Shown piece after piece: positions 9,526 to 19,897 of a stretch of DNA of 64,000 bases (its first letter is position 1; each line of letters opens with the position of its first letter). The notes beneath the pieces were generated by a model. That model ran no database searches. It had not been told where the DNA came from and saw only the letters and a program-made list of their open reading frames with translations. A program made the translations under genes and the position numbers. Source of the DNA: Linnemannia hyalina (taxonomy: Eukaryota > Mortierellomycota > Mortierellomycetes > Mortierellales > Mortierellaceae); assembly GCA_019671135.1 (NCBI GenBank), contig JAHRHY010000026.1, positions 186,001-250,000 on the forward strand, given 5' to 3'.

Positions 9526-10923
9526 CTAGGCAGATGAGCTATGGAGGTCGTAATCCTTGGTTCCTAGCCAGACAGTTCTTAGCTGCTTGAATTGGAGAAG
9601 ATGCTGAACAATTCGAGTCGAGATCATATCCTTATCTAACTGTCGGGTCGACCCAATACCACCAGATCGTTTCGTAACACACAGCTTCTTGAGACAGTCA
9701 TCGATGTCCTCAGGGGTATCGAGGCCCTGGAATCGGACTCGCAGCTCTCTCAGACCTTTACACCCCCACCGGATTTTCTCGACAGTCTCCACATCGCAGA
9801 CAAGGGACTCGAAAGACAGGACTTGAAGGTTGCGGCACAATTTCATGGTCACACTGAGCAATTGCATCGATGTTGCTTCCTGTGCCTCGCCAGTGAACCT
9901 GATCGTAGTCAGTGAGTCCATATGGGAGACCAGTCCGAGAGCCGTGGACATTGCCAAGGTCTTGGCTGAAAGGGTACAGGACTTCAAGTCCTTGAAATTG
10001 TTGAGAAGCAAGGCCGATATGGCGTCGGTGTCGTCGGATCCAAAGGTGACAGTCTGGAGCAAAGGGCACCATGAAGAAAAGTCCAGGTTCTTGAGATCGA
10101 TTGTTCGATTGTTGGGTTGGGCCAGTGAGGTTAGATGCCATTTTTCGAGGAGCGGAAAGTGGAGGAGCAGGCAGGGCGCAGAAGGATCCAAGCTATCGTT
10201 GCACCAGACTTGAGCAAAGTCTGCAGAGAGGTATCTCAGTGCGGATCCTGTGTAGAGGGGAATGCCAGGCTTGTGGTACATGACCATGACTCTATCAAGG
10301 GTCAACTCATCCAGCAACGGAGAGTATTGCAGTATCGAAGAGAAGCCTTCGCGCGTGAGGCAGATGTGCGTCAGCGACAGCGACTTCAATCGAGTTCCTA
10401 GGCTTGCATTCGATCTGGGGTCCGTCGAGGAAGGAAAAGGGGCGAATATGTCATTGACATGGATGTAATGATAGGCTCCGCTCCTCTGCTTTTCAAACGT
10501 GTTGGGTTCTGGCGGGTGGCACCAGAAAGTTAAAGACGTGATGGATCCGTGGGAGCGCCGGAGGAGGTCTGACAGCATGGACCGATAGAGACAGTTCCCG
10601 TTGAAATGGATTTTCATGGCCACGATAGAGTTCACTTTAACATGCTGGAGGGCTTGGATGTGACTCAATGTTGAGATGTTGAGGGTCTGAGAGATGAAGC
10701 CGCCATACTTGTCGAGGACCTGGGGAGTGACTTTTGCAAAGGCAGCGGCGTGCTTGTCAAAATCGATGGTGCGCCAAACTAGCGGTGCAAAGTCGCGGAA
10801 CCAGTCTTGGGAGACGCAGATACAGGGGAGGTGATCCTTGCTGTCAAGGAAGGTGGCGACACGGGTGCGGATCTCGGTGAGATCGAGGGGGTTGTTTGAG
10901 CGGTTATCCGGAGTGAATCGCAT
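9526..10923 (-). CDS. F-box/LRR-like protein, paralog 5 (465 aa), mosaic copy
   Basis: Single exon; start at 10923-10921 (MRFTPDNRSNNPLDLTEIRT). F-box residues ~13-60 contain C-I-C-V-S-Q-D-W-F-R-D-F. From about residue 80 to the end the protein is almost identical to paralog 1 at 1192-2589, including long stretches with no base difference where I compared them directly (for example 10021-10080 against 2041-2100). Residues ~55-80 instead match paralog 4. I read this as gene conversion or unequal exchange. The upstream region lacks the leader cassette of paralogs 2-4. Predicted SCF substrate receptor; substrate unknown. Confidence 0.86.
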   Translation of the reverse strand: MRFTPDNRSNNPLDLTEIRTRVATFLDSKDHLPCICVSQDWFRDFAPLVWRTIDFDKHAAAFAKVTPQVLDKYGGFISQTLNISTLSHIQALQHVKVNSIVAMKIHFNGNCLYRSMLSDLLRRSHGSITSLTFWCHPPEPNTFEKQRSGAYHYIHVNDIFAPFPSSTDPRSNASLGTRLKSLSLTHICLTREGFSSILQYSPLLDELTLDRVMVMYHKPGIPLYTGSALRYLSADFAQVWCNDSLDPSAPCLLLHFPLLEKWHLTSLAQPNNRTIDLKNLDFSSWCPLLQTVTFGSDDTDAISALLLNNFKDLKSCTLSAKTLAMSTALGLVSHMDSLTTIRFTGEAQEATSMQLLSVTMKLCRNLQVLSFESLVCDVETVEKIRWGCKGLRELRVRFQGLDTPEDIDDCLKKLCVTKRSGGIGSTRQLDKDMISTRIVQHLLQFKQLRTVWLGTKDYDLHSSSA

Positions 10924-11315
10924 CTTGGATGGATGGACCCGATGCTAGGTGGTAATATGTAGGAGAGGAGATGGATGAGGAAGGCGTGATGGTGGATGTT
11001 ACAAAGGAAGAGTGATGAAAGATAGGTAAAAAGAAAAACGTCTAGGGTAGACGAAGGAATGGAAGTGTAAGGATGGACGAGAAAGATACATAAGCGTTGG
11101 ATGTGCGGGTAGTATGTACGCGACAACGACCGGAGAAAGAGACACTGAACAAAGACTTTTTATTCGCCGCCTATTCCATTGCATCCTGCACTAAAGATAA
11201 AAGGAGACTGAACGTGTAGGTGTTTTATTCTGGTCAGGAAGGATGAGATTGAAATATGCAATTGCCAGCAAGGCAGACATGGTCGTAGTGGGGGTAGGAG
11301 GAGAAATGGTAGGTG
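10924..11315. other. Intergenic between paralogs 5 and 6
   Basis: Pyrimidine-rich (on the minus strand) leader of the gene starting at 10923 and the 3' flank of the gene ending at 11316. No leader cassette and no other feature seen. Confidence 0.4.
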
Positions 11316-12725
11316 CTAGTTGCACAAAGGAGGGAGATAACAGTCATTCCTCCCAAGCCAGACCGTCCTCAGACTCTTAAATTGGAACAAAAATTGGCAG
11401 ACTCGAGTCTCGGCATTCATGTTGTGTTTGTGTGGGACAAAGGCCTCTCCGCCGAACCGACGCCAATTGCACAACTGCTTGAGACATCCGTAAATCTTCC
11501 AGTCGTCGTCCAGGTCCTGGAATCGAACTCTCAGCTCCCGAAGACCCTTGCATCCCCACTGGAGCGTGTCAAGCGTCTTGGAGTCAAATTCTAGGGATAC
11601 GAGAGAGAGAACCTGGAGGTTGGTGCATAGTCTTGGGATCATATGTAACCATTGCGTCCAAGTTGAGCCCTTCATAACGCCCTTGATGGTAACTGAAGTC
11701 AAAGTGGCCTGATGGGCGATCAAACCGAGGGCGGTTGATGTTGTCAGATTCTCGGAGAAGAGGGTGCAGGACTCGACCTTTTGGAAGGTGTTGATGAGCA
11801 GGTTCGATATCAGCTCGGTGCTTTCCTTTCCAAAAGTGATGGTCTTGAGGTCTGGGCACCATGTAGAAAAATCCTCACAGACAGGGCCAGTCGGCCAATG
11901 AGGCGGTTGATACATCCATGGTATGTCCCATTCCTTGAGGAGCGGAAAATGAAGCAGGAGGGAGGGGGCATCCTTGTTTTCAATGTCGTTGGCGTAGATT
12001 TGATTCAGTGAAGCGGAAAGATACCGAAGGTTGGACCCAGTGTAGAGAGGAACTAGCGCATTGTGACCAAATACGACAATTCGGCGTAAGGTCAATTCGT
12101 CCAGATTTGGAGAACCTCGGAGCAAAGTGGAGAAGGCCTCACGCGTGAGGCATACATTTTCGAGGTTTAGTGCCCTAAGACAACTCCCATGTCTTGCCGT
12201 AACCCTGTTGTCAGCTGAAGAGGAGAAGGCTGGAGTGGCGATAATGTCGGCAACGCGTACATAATTCTCTGGCTGCGTTTGTTGTTGTTTCCACGTTTCC
12301 GGATCTGGAACGTCACAACAAATCACCAAGGTGCGTATGGATCCACTGCAGCGTAAGAGAAGGTCCGATATCATTTCCCGATACTGGTGATTACTATCAG
12401 GACGGACTTGAATGTACTTGAGGGCGTTCACCTTGTGGCTCTGGATTAACCGGAGGTCAGATATGTGTGTAATGTTGCGAGCCTCTGAGATGAAAGAACC
12501 ATACTTGCCCACGACCTCCGGAGTGAGGTTTGAAATAGCGTCGTCATCCTTGTCAAAGTCGAAGGTATGCCAGACAGAGGGGGCAAAGTCCATGAACCAG
12601 TCCCTGGATACGCACATGCAGGAGGTACAGGCCTTACGGTCAAGAAATATGGCGATACGGGCTCGGATCTCGGGGAGGTCAAGGGGATTTGTTGAAGACG
12701 GTTTTTCCTTGGTTATTTTATGCAT
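11316..12725 (-). CDS. F-box/LRR-like protein, paralog 6 (469 aa)
   Basis: Single exon. The start at 12725-12723 (MHKITKEKPSSTNPLDLPEI) was chosen because N-P-L-D-L aligns with the paralogs; an in-frame ATG at 12815 would add 30 leader-like residues. F-box ~15-62 (T-S-C-M-C-V-S-R-D-W-F-M-D-F-A-P-S-V-W-H-T-F-D-F). Leucine-rich remainder with the family C-terminus L-R-T-V-W-L-G-R-N-D. It is the most divergent of the intact cluster members and shows no sign of recent conversion. It marks the boundary with the kelch-TM gene array. Predicted SCF substrate receptor. Confidence 0.84.
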   Translation of the reverse strand: MHKITKEKPSSTNPLDLPEIRARIAIFLDRKACTSCMCVSRDWFMDFAPSVWHTFDFDKDDDAISNLTPEVVGKYGSFISEARNITHISDLRLIQSHKVNALKYIQVRPDSNHQYREMISDLLLRCSGSIRTLVICCDVPDPETWKQQQTQPENYVRVADIIATPAFSSSADNRVTARHGSCLRALNLENVCLTREAFSTLLRGSPNLDELTLRRIVVFGHNALVPLYTGSNLRYLSASLNQIYANDIENKDAPSLLLHFPLLKEWDIPWMYQPPHWPTGPVCEDFSTWCPDLKTITFGKESTELISNLLINTFQKVESCTLFSENLTTSTALGLIAHQATLTSVTIKGVMKGSTWTQWLHMIPRLCTNLQVLSLVSLEFDSKTLDTLQWGCKGLRELRVRFQDLDDDWKIYGCLKQLCNWRRFGGEAFVPHKHNMNAETRVCQFLFQFKSLRTVWLGRNDCYLPPLCN

Positions 12726-13525
12726 CTTCAGGGTTGCAGATGATGGTGGAGACGACAGTGGAGACGACAGGGCGTTAAAAAAATGACTTGTGACAGAGTA
12801 TGTGTTTAGAGTCAAAAGGGTGAGGGTTGAATGAGAGGACTAATGGTGATGGAGGCGAAGGCGACAAACGACAATGACGGATGGAAGGGATGAATGGGAG
12901 AAAATGCGAGAGAGGGGAAGAACGAAAGTGATTGACAAGAAAAATGAGAGCAAAATGAAATACTTGCTGTTGGCCCGGAAAAAAAAGAGAGGAGGTTGGT
13001 GGAGAAGAGACAAGCCAAAAACACAAATCATGGCCACATGATGAAACCATTGGAAAAAAGGAGGGAGAGTAGCCCAGCACCACGTGCAAAATAGGGGTAA
13101 CAAACAAGAAGGAACAGCTCATACTTTCTCTCCTTCCACTGTTGAGCAATTACAATGACAACGACACTCCAGATGATAGACAGAAGTCAAACTCACAACG
13201 GCCTTGGGTTACTTTTCTCATTTGTTGGGTTCAAGCATGGCAAAGCAATTTCGAAAAAAGAAAAAGGGCAAAGAGAGGTGTCGAGAAAAGGTCGTGGGAC
13301 ATGAAGAAAGAAGGGAAGAATAAAGAAGGGAGAATAAAGAAGGGAGAATAAAGAAGGGAAAGGGTACTCTAGGAAGATACTTTAGCATTGACCACGGAAC
13401 GAAAGAAAAAGAAGTCCAGTTATCACATGTGACCTAACCATGGCATAGCATGCAATGTTCGATCCCAACAAAACAAAACACACCTCCATCTTCTGTTTTT
13501 ATTTTCTAACTCATTAACAACAAGA
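12726..13525. other. Intergenic between F-box cluster and kelch-TM array
   Basis: The first ~200 bases are the pyrimidine-rich (minus-strand) leader of the 12725 gene. A 14-bp tandem repeat lies at 13310-13359. I see no gene. Confidence 0.4.
13310..13359. repeat. 14-bp tandem repeat, about 3.5 units
   Basis: Unit GAAGGGAGAATAAA, repeated almost perfectly; the first unit has one extra A. Purine-only on this strand. Confidence 0.8.
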
Positions 13526-13688
13526 TCAAAAGACTGGATGAGGGTTGTTCGTCTGCTCCATCCCATTCTCACCACCACCGCCTTGTGTGTTGTTGTTATT
13601 AGTGAGAGGTACTGGATAATCGACAACGTTCAATGGCGAGGGAATCAACGGCGTTGGAACGTAGACCATAGGTACAGCAGGGTGAGGT
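13526..13688 (-). other. Out-of-frame C-terminal continuation of gene A
   Basis: In a frame one base off from gene A, reading starts just before its stop with Y-E-P-H-P-A-V-P-M-V-Y-V-P. It runs about 53 codons through N-N-N-N-T-Q-G-G-G-G and ends N-N-P-H-P-V-F followed by TGA at 13528-13526. Paralogs D, C and I carry N-N-P-H near their C-termini, so this is very likely the former tail of gene A, disconnected by a one-base indel (or an assembly error at that point). Confidence 0.7.
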
Positions 13689-15781
13689 TCATAGCTCGCC
13701 AATAAACGCCGCAGGATAATACTGTTCCATCGCGGAGGAATTCGTCACTGGCAACGCCTGCACCGTCCCTACCGTCGCCGGGTAATGCGACACACCCATC
13801 GTCACCGGGTACTGTACTGGAACCTGCTGCTGGTACTGCTGTTGTTGTTGGTATTGTGAACCAGGTTGGAAGGCTTGTGCCTGCTCTTCGAGGGTCAAGA
13901 GCTGCTCTCTTAACTCCATCTGCTTGAATTCTCTCAGTCGAACTTGTATGTCGTCAGCGACTTGGACACCATGAGGACTTTGAGGGTCCTGATATCCTCC
14001 TGCTGATCCGTAGACTGATCCCTGTGGGTTCTGGCTGTAGAGTACTGTTGCTGGGGTTGTTGCCGCGTTCATTCCTGGCCCAGTGGGGATGATGGCTTGT
14101 GGCTCTCGGGTATCCGTGGCACCATCTTCTCTTCTACCAGTTCCTATATCCTGCTCTCCCTGCCGTTGTCGTTGTTGATACGCCACGAATATAATAAAGC
14201 ACATACCCAATACACCCAAAACACTTCCAGCGATGATACCAATAACACTATCACCACCGCTGGAAGCTACTTCTGTGCCAGTAGAACCCGGCGGCGACAC
14301 TGCGGACAGGGTCGCATTTGTTGATGGTCTCGCTTCAACAGCACCTGGGATCGGTGGAACCGTCTGGTTCACATAAGGTGCCGTGGGTGTATACTGCTCC
14401 ACCCAGGTATTACTCTTCATGTCGTAGATCATGACCTCTTTTGGTGCCATCTGCGTCAATGTGACGAGTCCACCCCAGACGATGAGTTGGTCACCTGCGA
14501 TTGTACAAGCAGAGTAGATGCGGGGTAAAGGGCTGGATGCTCCCACAGCCCAGGTTCCGGTAGCGATGGTGAGGATGAAGAGCTCAGAGGTAAAGGCGTT
14601 GGACTCGAGTCGGCCACCGTACACTATCAGTTTTGTTCCATCATCGTCTGTAGTGGTGAATCGGCAGTGCAAAAAAGTGAAATGGATTAGAGGCATTTTT
14701 TTTATGGATGTATGGTCGTCCGTTGGTTTCGATAGAGTGATAAAGGAAGGGAAGGGAAAACTTACTGATGGCCATGCAGTGGTCAGCTCTGTTTGCCGGA
14801 GCAGGTCCGCTTGTGGGCTGGCAAGGAAAAAAGAAAGATGGACGATGTGGACGAGTTAATAGAGCAAGAAAAAAAAATCTTGAGAAAAGATTGAGAGCAC
14901 CTGCACCCACCCATGCCTTGTTTTGCATAGTGTACTTGCATATCAGCTGTGCTAGGACCCCTTCATTTTCCTTCTGCGCAATATCATTGTCTGCAGACAA
15001 ACTACGCCCGGAATAGAACAAATCCAACGATCAGACAACTTACCAGGGTTGACCAAGAATGAGGCGGCTTTAACTCGCTCACAAAATTGCTCCTTGTCAC
15101 CCTCGAGTATCCACCAAAAAACAACACACTGCCTCTTGGCTTACACCACCCACTCGTATAAAACGTCCGGTCCGCAAACACACCCGTCGTCACCGGATCT
15201 GGCAACGCACTGTTCGTGACATTTCCTGTCTTCCAATCCCAAACATCTAACAGCCCATGGTCTTTATCCGTATACCCTCCCGCCAGGTACACTAGGTCTG
15301 TATTCGGATCTGTAACAGCCCCGATCCCTGGCTCAGTCCCAGCTGCGAAACTCGTCTGAGTGTGTGGCGACCAATTGCCGGTTTCTAAGGAGAACTGGTA
15401 CACGGGGTAGGGTCCGGGGATCCCGAAGAAGAACAAATTCTTCCCGTCTGCAGAGGTAGCGCCAGGGAAGGTTATGGATTCTGGGCCGGGGCGGAGTTGG
15501 ACCCATGCTGGGGTGGTGGTGGACCAGGGGAGTGAGAGGTCGAGGTAAAAAAATTGTGGGGTTGTTAGGTAGGGGGTTTGGGTGGGTGGGGCTATTCCGC
15601 CGGAGAGGATAAAGAGGCGGGTTGGGGTGCGTGTTGAACCGGGAACAAAGACTGGGATCGGGGTTGGGTTTGTGGATTGGGCGTTGGTGTAGTGGGATGT
15701 GAGTGCGATTGTGAGAAGGAAGAGAAGAAGGAGGCAAGGAGAAATGGAACATGACTGGTGAGGCGTCTGGAATACTGCCAT
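13689..15781 (-). CDS. Kelch-like ectodomain membrane protein A (spliced, 582 aa)
   Basis: Three exons: 15781-15044, 14817-14766 and 14647-13689, with GTAAGT donors and AG acceptors; the joined length is a multiple of three. Signal peptide 1-34 (hydrophobic L-L-L-L-F-L-L-T-I-A, cleavage near N-A-Q-S). The extracellular part has beta-propeller blades with kelch-type G-G turns, including G-I-G-A-V-T-D-P-N-T and L-A-G-G-Y, then D-D-G-T-K-L-I-V-Y-G-G and C-T-I-A-G-D-Q-L-I-V-W-G-G after the splice junctions. A Ser/Thr/Pro stalk precedes one membrane segment near 397-419. The tail has a Q-rich coiled coil. Ligand unknown. The stop at 13689 may not be the original one: another frame continues to 13526 and ends in the family's terminal motif (see findings). 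Confidence 0.85.
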
Positions 15782-16382
15782 CCTGCAGGAATATTAAGTT
15801 TAGATGATGAGTTGGATGAATGAAAGCACGAGGTAAGAAAGAAAAAAAAAGGACAAGAATCACGACGAGTGCAAGCGAGGAGGGGGATTAGGGAAAGAGG
15901 CGAAGGAAGGAGAGAGCGATGGTGAAGAGTGAGGGAACGAAAGAGAAAAGTGGAAAGAAAGGAAAGGAATGATGTTGGAAATATAAAAAAAAGGTGATTG
16001 CCCTGTTGTCTGGTCTGGACACGTTTTGATGAAGAATGAAAAAGGAGAGGGCGAAGAATAAGATTAACATCTCTTCTATTTTCATCACTCACCCACTTTG
16101 GTGTTTTCTTCGCCCATTGCTCAGCAAAAAACAAGTAAACTCTAATCTGGATAGACATTCGAGACAAGGGGCCAAGCAAACGGACAACTCCAGCACCCTC
16201 GGTGGAGATAAAAGTGCACGCAGTTTGTTTAATTAACAAACAAAATTCCTCTGGCCCCTTACTTTTGGACAAACAAACATACAACATACACAGCCCAGAA
16301 CAACTCAAGGAACAGCAGATAAAGATGATGAACAAAAGAACACACAGGGGCGCATTTGATTAAATTATTAAGTTGGTATCTT
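15782..16382. other. Intergenic: gene A leader and gene B 3' flank
   Basis: Strongly pyrimidine-rich on the minus strand for the first ~250 bases, as in the other leaders of this family. A long in-frame hydrophobic ORF here is low-complexity leader. No other feature is supported. Confidence 0.4.
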
Positions 16383-18729
16383 CTAATTGAAAGTCTGGGG
16401 GTTGTGCCCACGATGAGTCGACCCGGAATCCGCGTACCCATATCCGTAGTTACTGCTGGTCGGCCGCTCTGGATACATCTGCACTGTTGGGTGGTGCAGC
16501 ATTGCTTTTGGAGGAGGAGGGGGAGGAACATAATCATCCTGTTGCACATACTGGGGCTCTCCAACAATACCTGGGGGTCTTGGCCATCTTCCTCTGCCAC
16601 CACTACCACCTCCACCACCTCCACCTCCACCACTTCCATCGGACGAAATGCTGCCAGCATGATTGAGTTCTGGTTTCGGAGGCGACGATCGACCTACAAC
16701 TCGCTGTCCTTGCCGCTGCTGAAGAACTAGCAGCTGTCGCTTCAAGTCCAACTGCATCTGCTGGTTCTCGATCTCGTGCAGGTCTTGTTCGAACTCCTCG
16801 GTGTCATCAACGTCCTGAGGGGCTTGGGGTGGTCTCTTGTATTCGTCTTGGGTATCCTGCGGTGCACGAGGCTTTTGGCGTCCTGTAGCGACTGCATATG
16901 CTCCATCGTCGTCACCATCATAGTCGTTTTTGGTGTTCGCCTGAGGTCTTCCGCGCTGGGGCTGCGCGTTCCACTCATCCTTGCTTCCCCGACCACTAAA
17001 GTCTTCCTTGGCCGCAAATTGAGCATCATGACCATCTCCACCACCAACCTGTTGCTCCTGTCGCTTTTCCTCCCGCCGCCTCTGTCGTCGATGGTACAAA
17101 ATATATCCGACAATGATACCCACGACCACAATAGCAGCCACAATCCCCCCAATAAGCCCGCCCTTGCTTCCGTCATCACCAGCTCCTGGTCCAGGGGAGG
17201 TCGTAGCTGTTGGTGGAGATGTCGAAGGTCCTGTGGAGGTTGTTGATGTGGGAGTCAACGTGCTGTTGGTAGGTGGCACCAGAGGATACAAGGGCTGTCC
17301 GATCGATGCCGGAGGGTTGTACTGGGTGATCCACTGCACCTTGACATAGTCGTATACCAAAATCGAGTTGGACACCTGACCCTTATCATCCGTTCCACCA
17401 TAGACCAAGAACTGGTCTCCGGCGATAGTGCAGGCAGAGTTGGCGCGTGGAAGGCCATTAACAACTGACTTTGACCAGAGACCATTAGCGACGTTGAGCT
17501 GGTAGAGATCTCCGTTCACGACACTGACATTTAAGTTCTGTCCTCCGTAGACTATCACCAACAACCCATCGTCAGCTATTACATTTTTTGAGAGGGGATA
17601 GTGGGGAGAAAGGCGGAAGGTGAGCTGATGAAAGATAGAGTGAAAACGGGTAATGAAGCTGACATCTTGAGAGAGGTAAATTATAATAAGACTTACTCGC
17701 AGCCATGCAGTGATTGACAGTGCTAGGTGGCGCGGCGCCGGTTGTGGACTGTTGCGTTTGAACAAAGCGGAAAGAAAAGAGAATGTGTGAAAGAAAGTCG
17801 ATGTATGTGAGCCTCAGAAACAGACTAAAAATGGGCAAAAGGTTGGTTCTGTGTCGAAAGGCAAATGAGAATGGAGGGAGTCCATCATTTCTTCTACTAC
17901 TACTTGTTACTTCCTACTCCAGCCGCGTACTCACCAAGGTGGTCAAGTTTGTGATGCTATTCAACACCGTGACTGTATTGTCTGGCCTGATCAATCCATA
18001 TCCTCCAAAATACATTACACTTTTCGTCGCCTCGCTCCACACATTCGCATAATAAGTCCGCGACTGAAAAACACCAGCAGGTCCCGATGGCGGCAATGGG
18101 GGGATAGAGTCTGGAAAGTTAACATACTGCAGCACGGCTGTCTTCGCTAAGGGATCCCAGATATGCACCTTCCCACGTCCCAAATCTGTACATCCACCCG
18201 CACAAACGATCGCCCCTGTCAATGGGTTTGTAACCGCCCCGATACCTGCCACATCGCCGGATATGGCGCTATCTGGCGTAGCTGTCCATTTTCCAGTCTT
18301 GACGCTGTACTGGAATGTCGACGAAATGGGGGGGCTTTTCGTTGCAGTGATATGGAACGCATAGAAAGTCAAATTGTCTTTTGAGAAGACTGCCGGGAAC
18401 TTTGACTGCTTAGGTCCAGGCTCGAGTTGGGTCCATGCAGGGGCGGTAGAGGGCCATGCTACAGAGAGATCGAGGGCCATGAACTGGTCGGTGGCTGATG
18501 AATTACTGGCTGAACCCGGACTCCCGCCAAGGACGAAGAAATAAGTTCCTGCGCGAGCATAAGCGGGACCGGTCACTGCGGTAGGGGTGTAGTATGTTGT
18601 AGCCTGAGCGTCGGTGAAGGTTGTCGAGGAGAGAAGGGTGGGGAGGAGGAGGAGAGCGGAGAGGAGGGTGGAGATCAAGGAAGTGGGATGAGAATGAGGA
18701 GGTCGATGTGACCTCGAATGGGGGGCCAT
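16383..18729 (-). CDS. Kelch-like ectodomain membrane protein B (spliced, 679 aa)
   Basis: Exons 18729-17935 (donor GTGAGT), 17748-17697 (donor GTAAGT) and 17575-16383. I chose the ATG at 18729 rather than 18783 because it puts a basic n-region directly before the signal helix (S-T-L-L-S-A-L-L-L-L-P). The propeller has the G-I-G-A-V-T-N-P-L-T-G blade. The microexon encodes T-V-N-H-C-M-A-A, so the usual D of D-H-C-M is N here. Stalk residues ~380-420 are T/S/P-rich. Membrane segment ~423-443, followed by H-R-R-Q-R-R-R. The tail contains a D-rich patch, the coiled coil L-D-L-K-R-Q-L-L-V-L-Q-Q-R, a nine-residue Gly run, a Pro run, and ends H-N-P-Q-T-F-N, a variant of the family end motif. Longest Gly/Pro-rich tail of the set. 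Confidence 0.85.
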
Positions 18730-19897
18730 GAGATCGGAATGAGGAGGGCGGACGATGACAGTCGAAAAGAATGTGGGCAACAAAAAAGGGAGAAGAGGGA
18801 GAGAAGGAAGAAGACGGGGAAAGGAGAGAGAGAGAGGAGAGGAAGTCGACTATCGTTTGGTGGGAAAGCGAGAATGACGATGTGACAAAAGAAGGAGAGA
18901 GAAAAAAAGAGGAAAGGGAGGATAGGAGAGGGGAAGGGAAGTTGACAACGGTTGGAGCGTAGGAGGGAAAGGACGATGAGCTAACTACTCCTGATGTAAA
19001 CCTGTTTATGGAAACAAGGGCAAGAAAGAGGACTGGGAGGAGTAATGAAAGGATGGGGTGTGGAAATGCTACATTTTAGTCGATTATCACTTATTCCCTT
19101 GCCCCCCTCCTTTTCTTTCTCTGTGCCATGCATAGCATTGCACCATCAAAAAAGCAATCTTGTCGGGAGAAGTGAGCTCTCACAGGAAGAAAAAGCAACA
19201 TAGAGTTCCGCTAGTGCCTTTTTCTTTGTAGCGAACTGTGCGTCATGTCAATTTGGGAAGAAAGAAGGAAGGATAGATGAGGAGAAGGACAGAGACACGG
19301 AGTAGGGATGGGGTGTCGCGCTGTTCCAATTGGTAAAAACCTTATTTTTTTTTTTTTGGAGGTGCTGCTTTCTCTTCTTCCGCGGACGTACCCCTCAGGG
19401 TACCAATAGCTTTCGATAACAAGGGAGGTGAACACAGAGAGCGGAGTAAAGAAGCCAGAGAGAGGGAAAATGCATGCGAGGATGGATGAGTACCATACAA
19501 GATGCGCATGTACCCCTGGAATGGAAACGAGGGTACCTGTTACCCACTACCCTCGAAAGAGAGAGAGAGAGAGCGAATTCGTCCCACAAGCCATCGTCAA
19601 GCGAGTGGAGAGAATGGTGAGGCTGGGGTGAGAGAGAGTAGAGCACACATACTCTGGAACTGAAAATATGAAAAGGCACTGCTGTCGAAACACTCACGGG
19701 CCATGGTCATGGAAAATACCAGTGATTGAGCAGAATCACCTTGTGAGACTAATAACCTCTTGACCAATGAGAATCCTTCCAAATCACTCATTCCTCGTTT
19801 TGGATCCCTTGTTCCACCCTGTCACCATTCTCCTCTTTTACAAAAAGACATGGACTAACGACGCTGAAGAAAATAAAAATGAGAATCCATGCTGCTT
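18730..19897. other. Intergenic between genes B and C
   Basis: The first ~230 bases are the purine-rich strand of gene B's leader. A GA dinucleotide run sits near 19557-19574 and a poly-T run near 19347-19360. Several small open frames exist but none has family support. Confidence 0.4.

Noticed and set aside
15592..16335. Long hydrophobic minus-strand frame upstream of gene A
   Set aside because: Pyrimidine-rich leader DNA gives Ser/Leu/Phe-rich translation. It overlaps gene A's start in another frame and has no family features.
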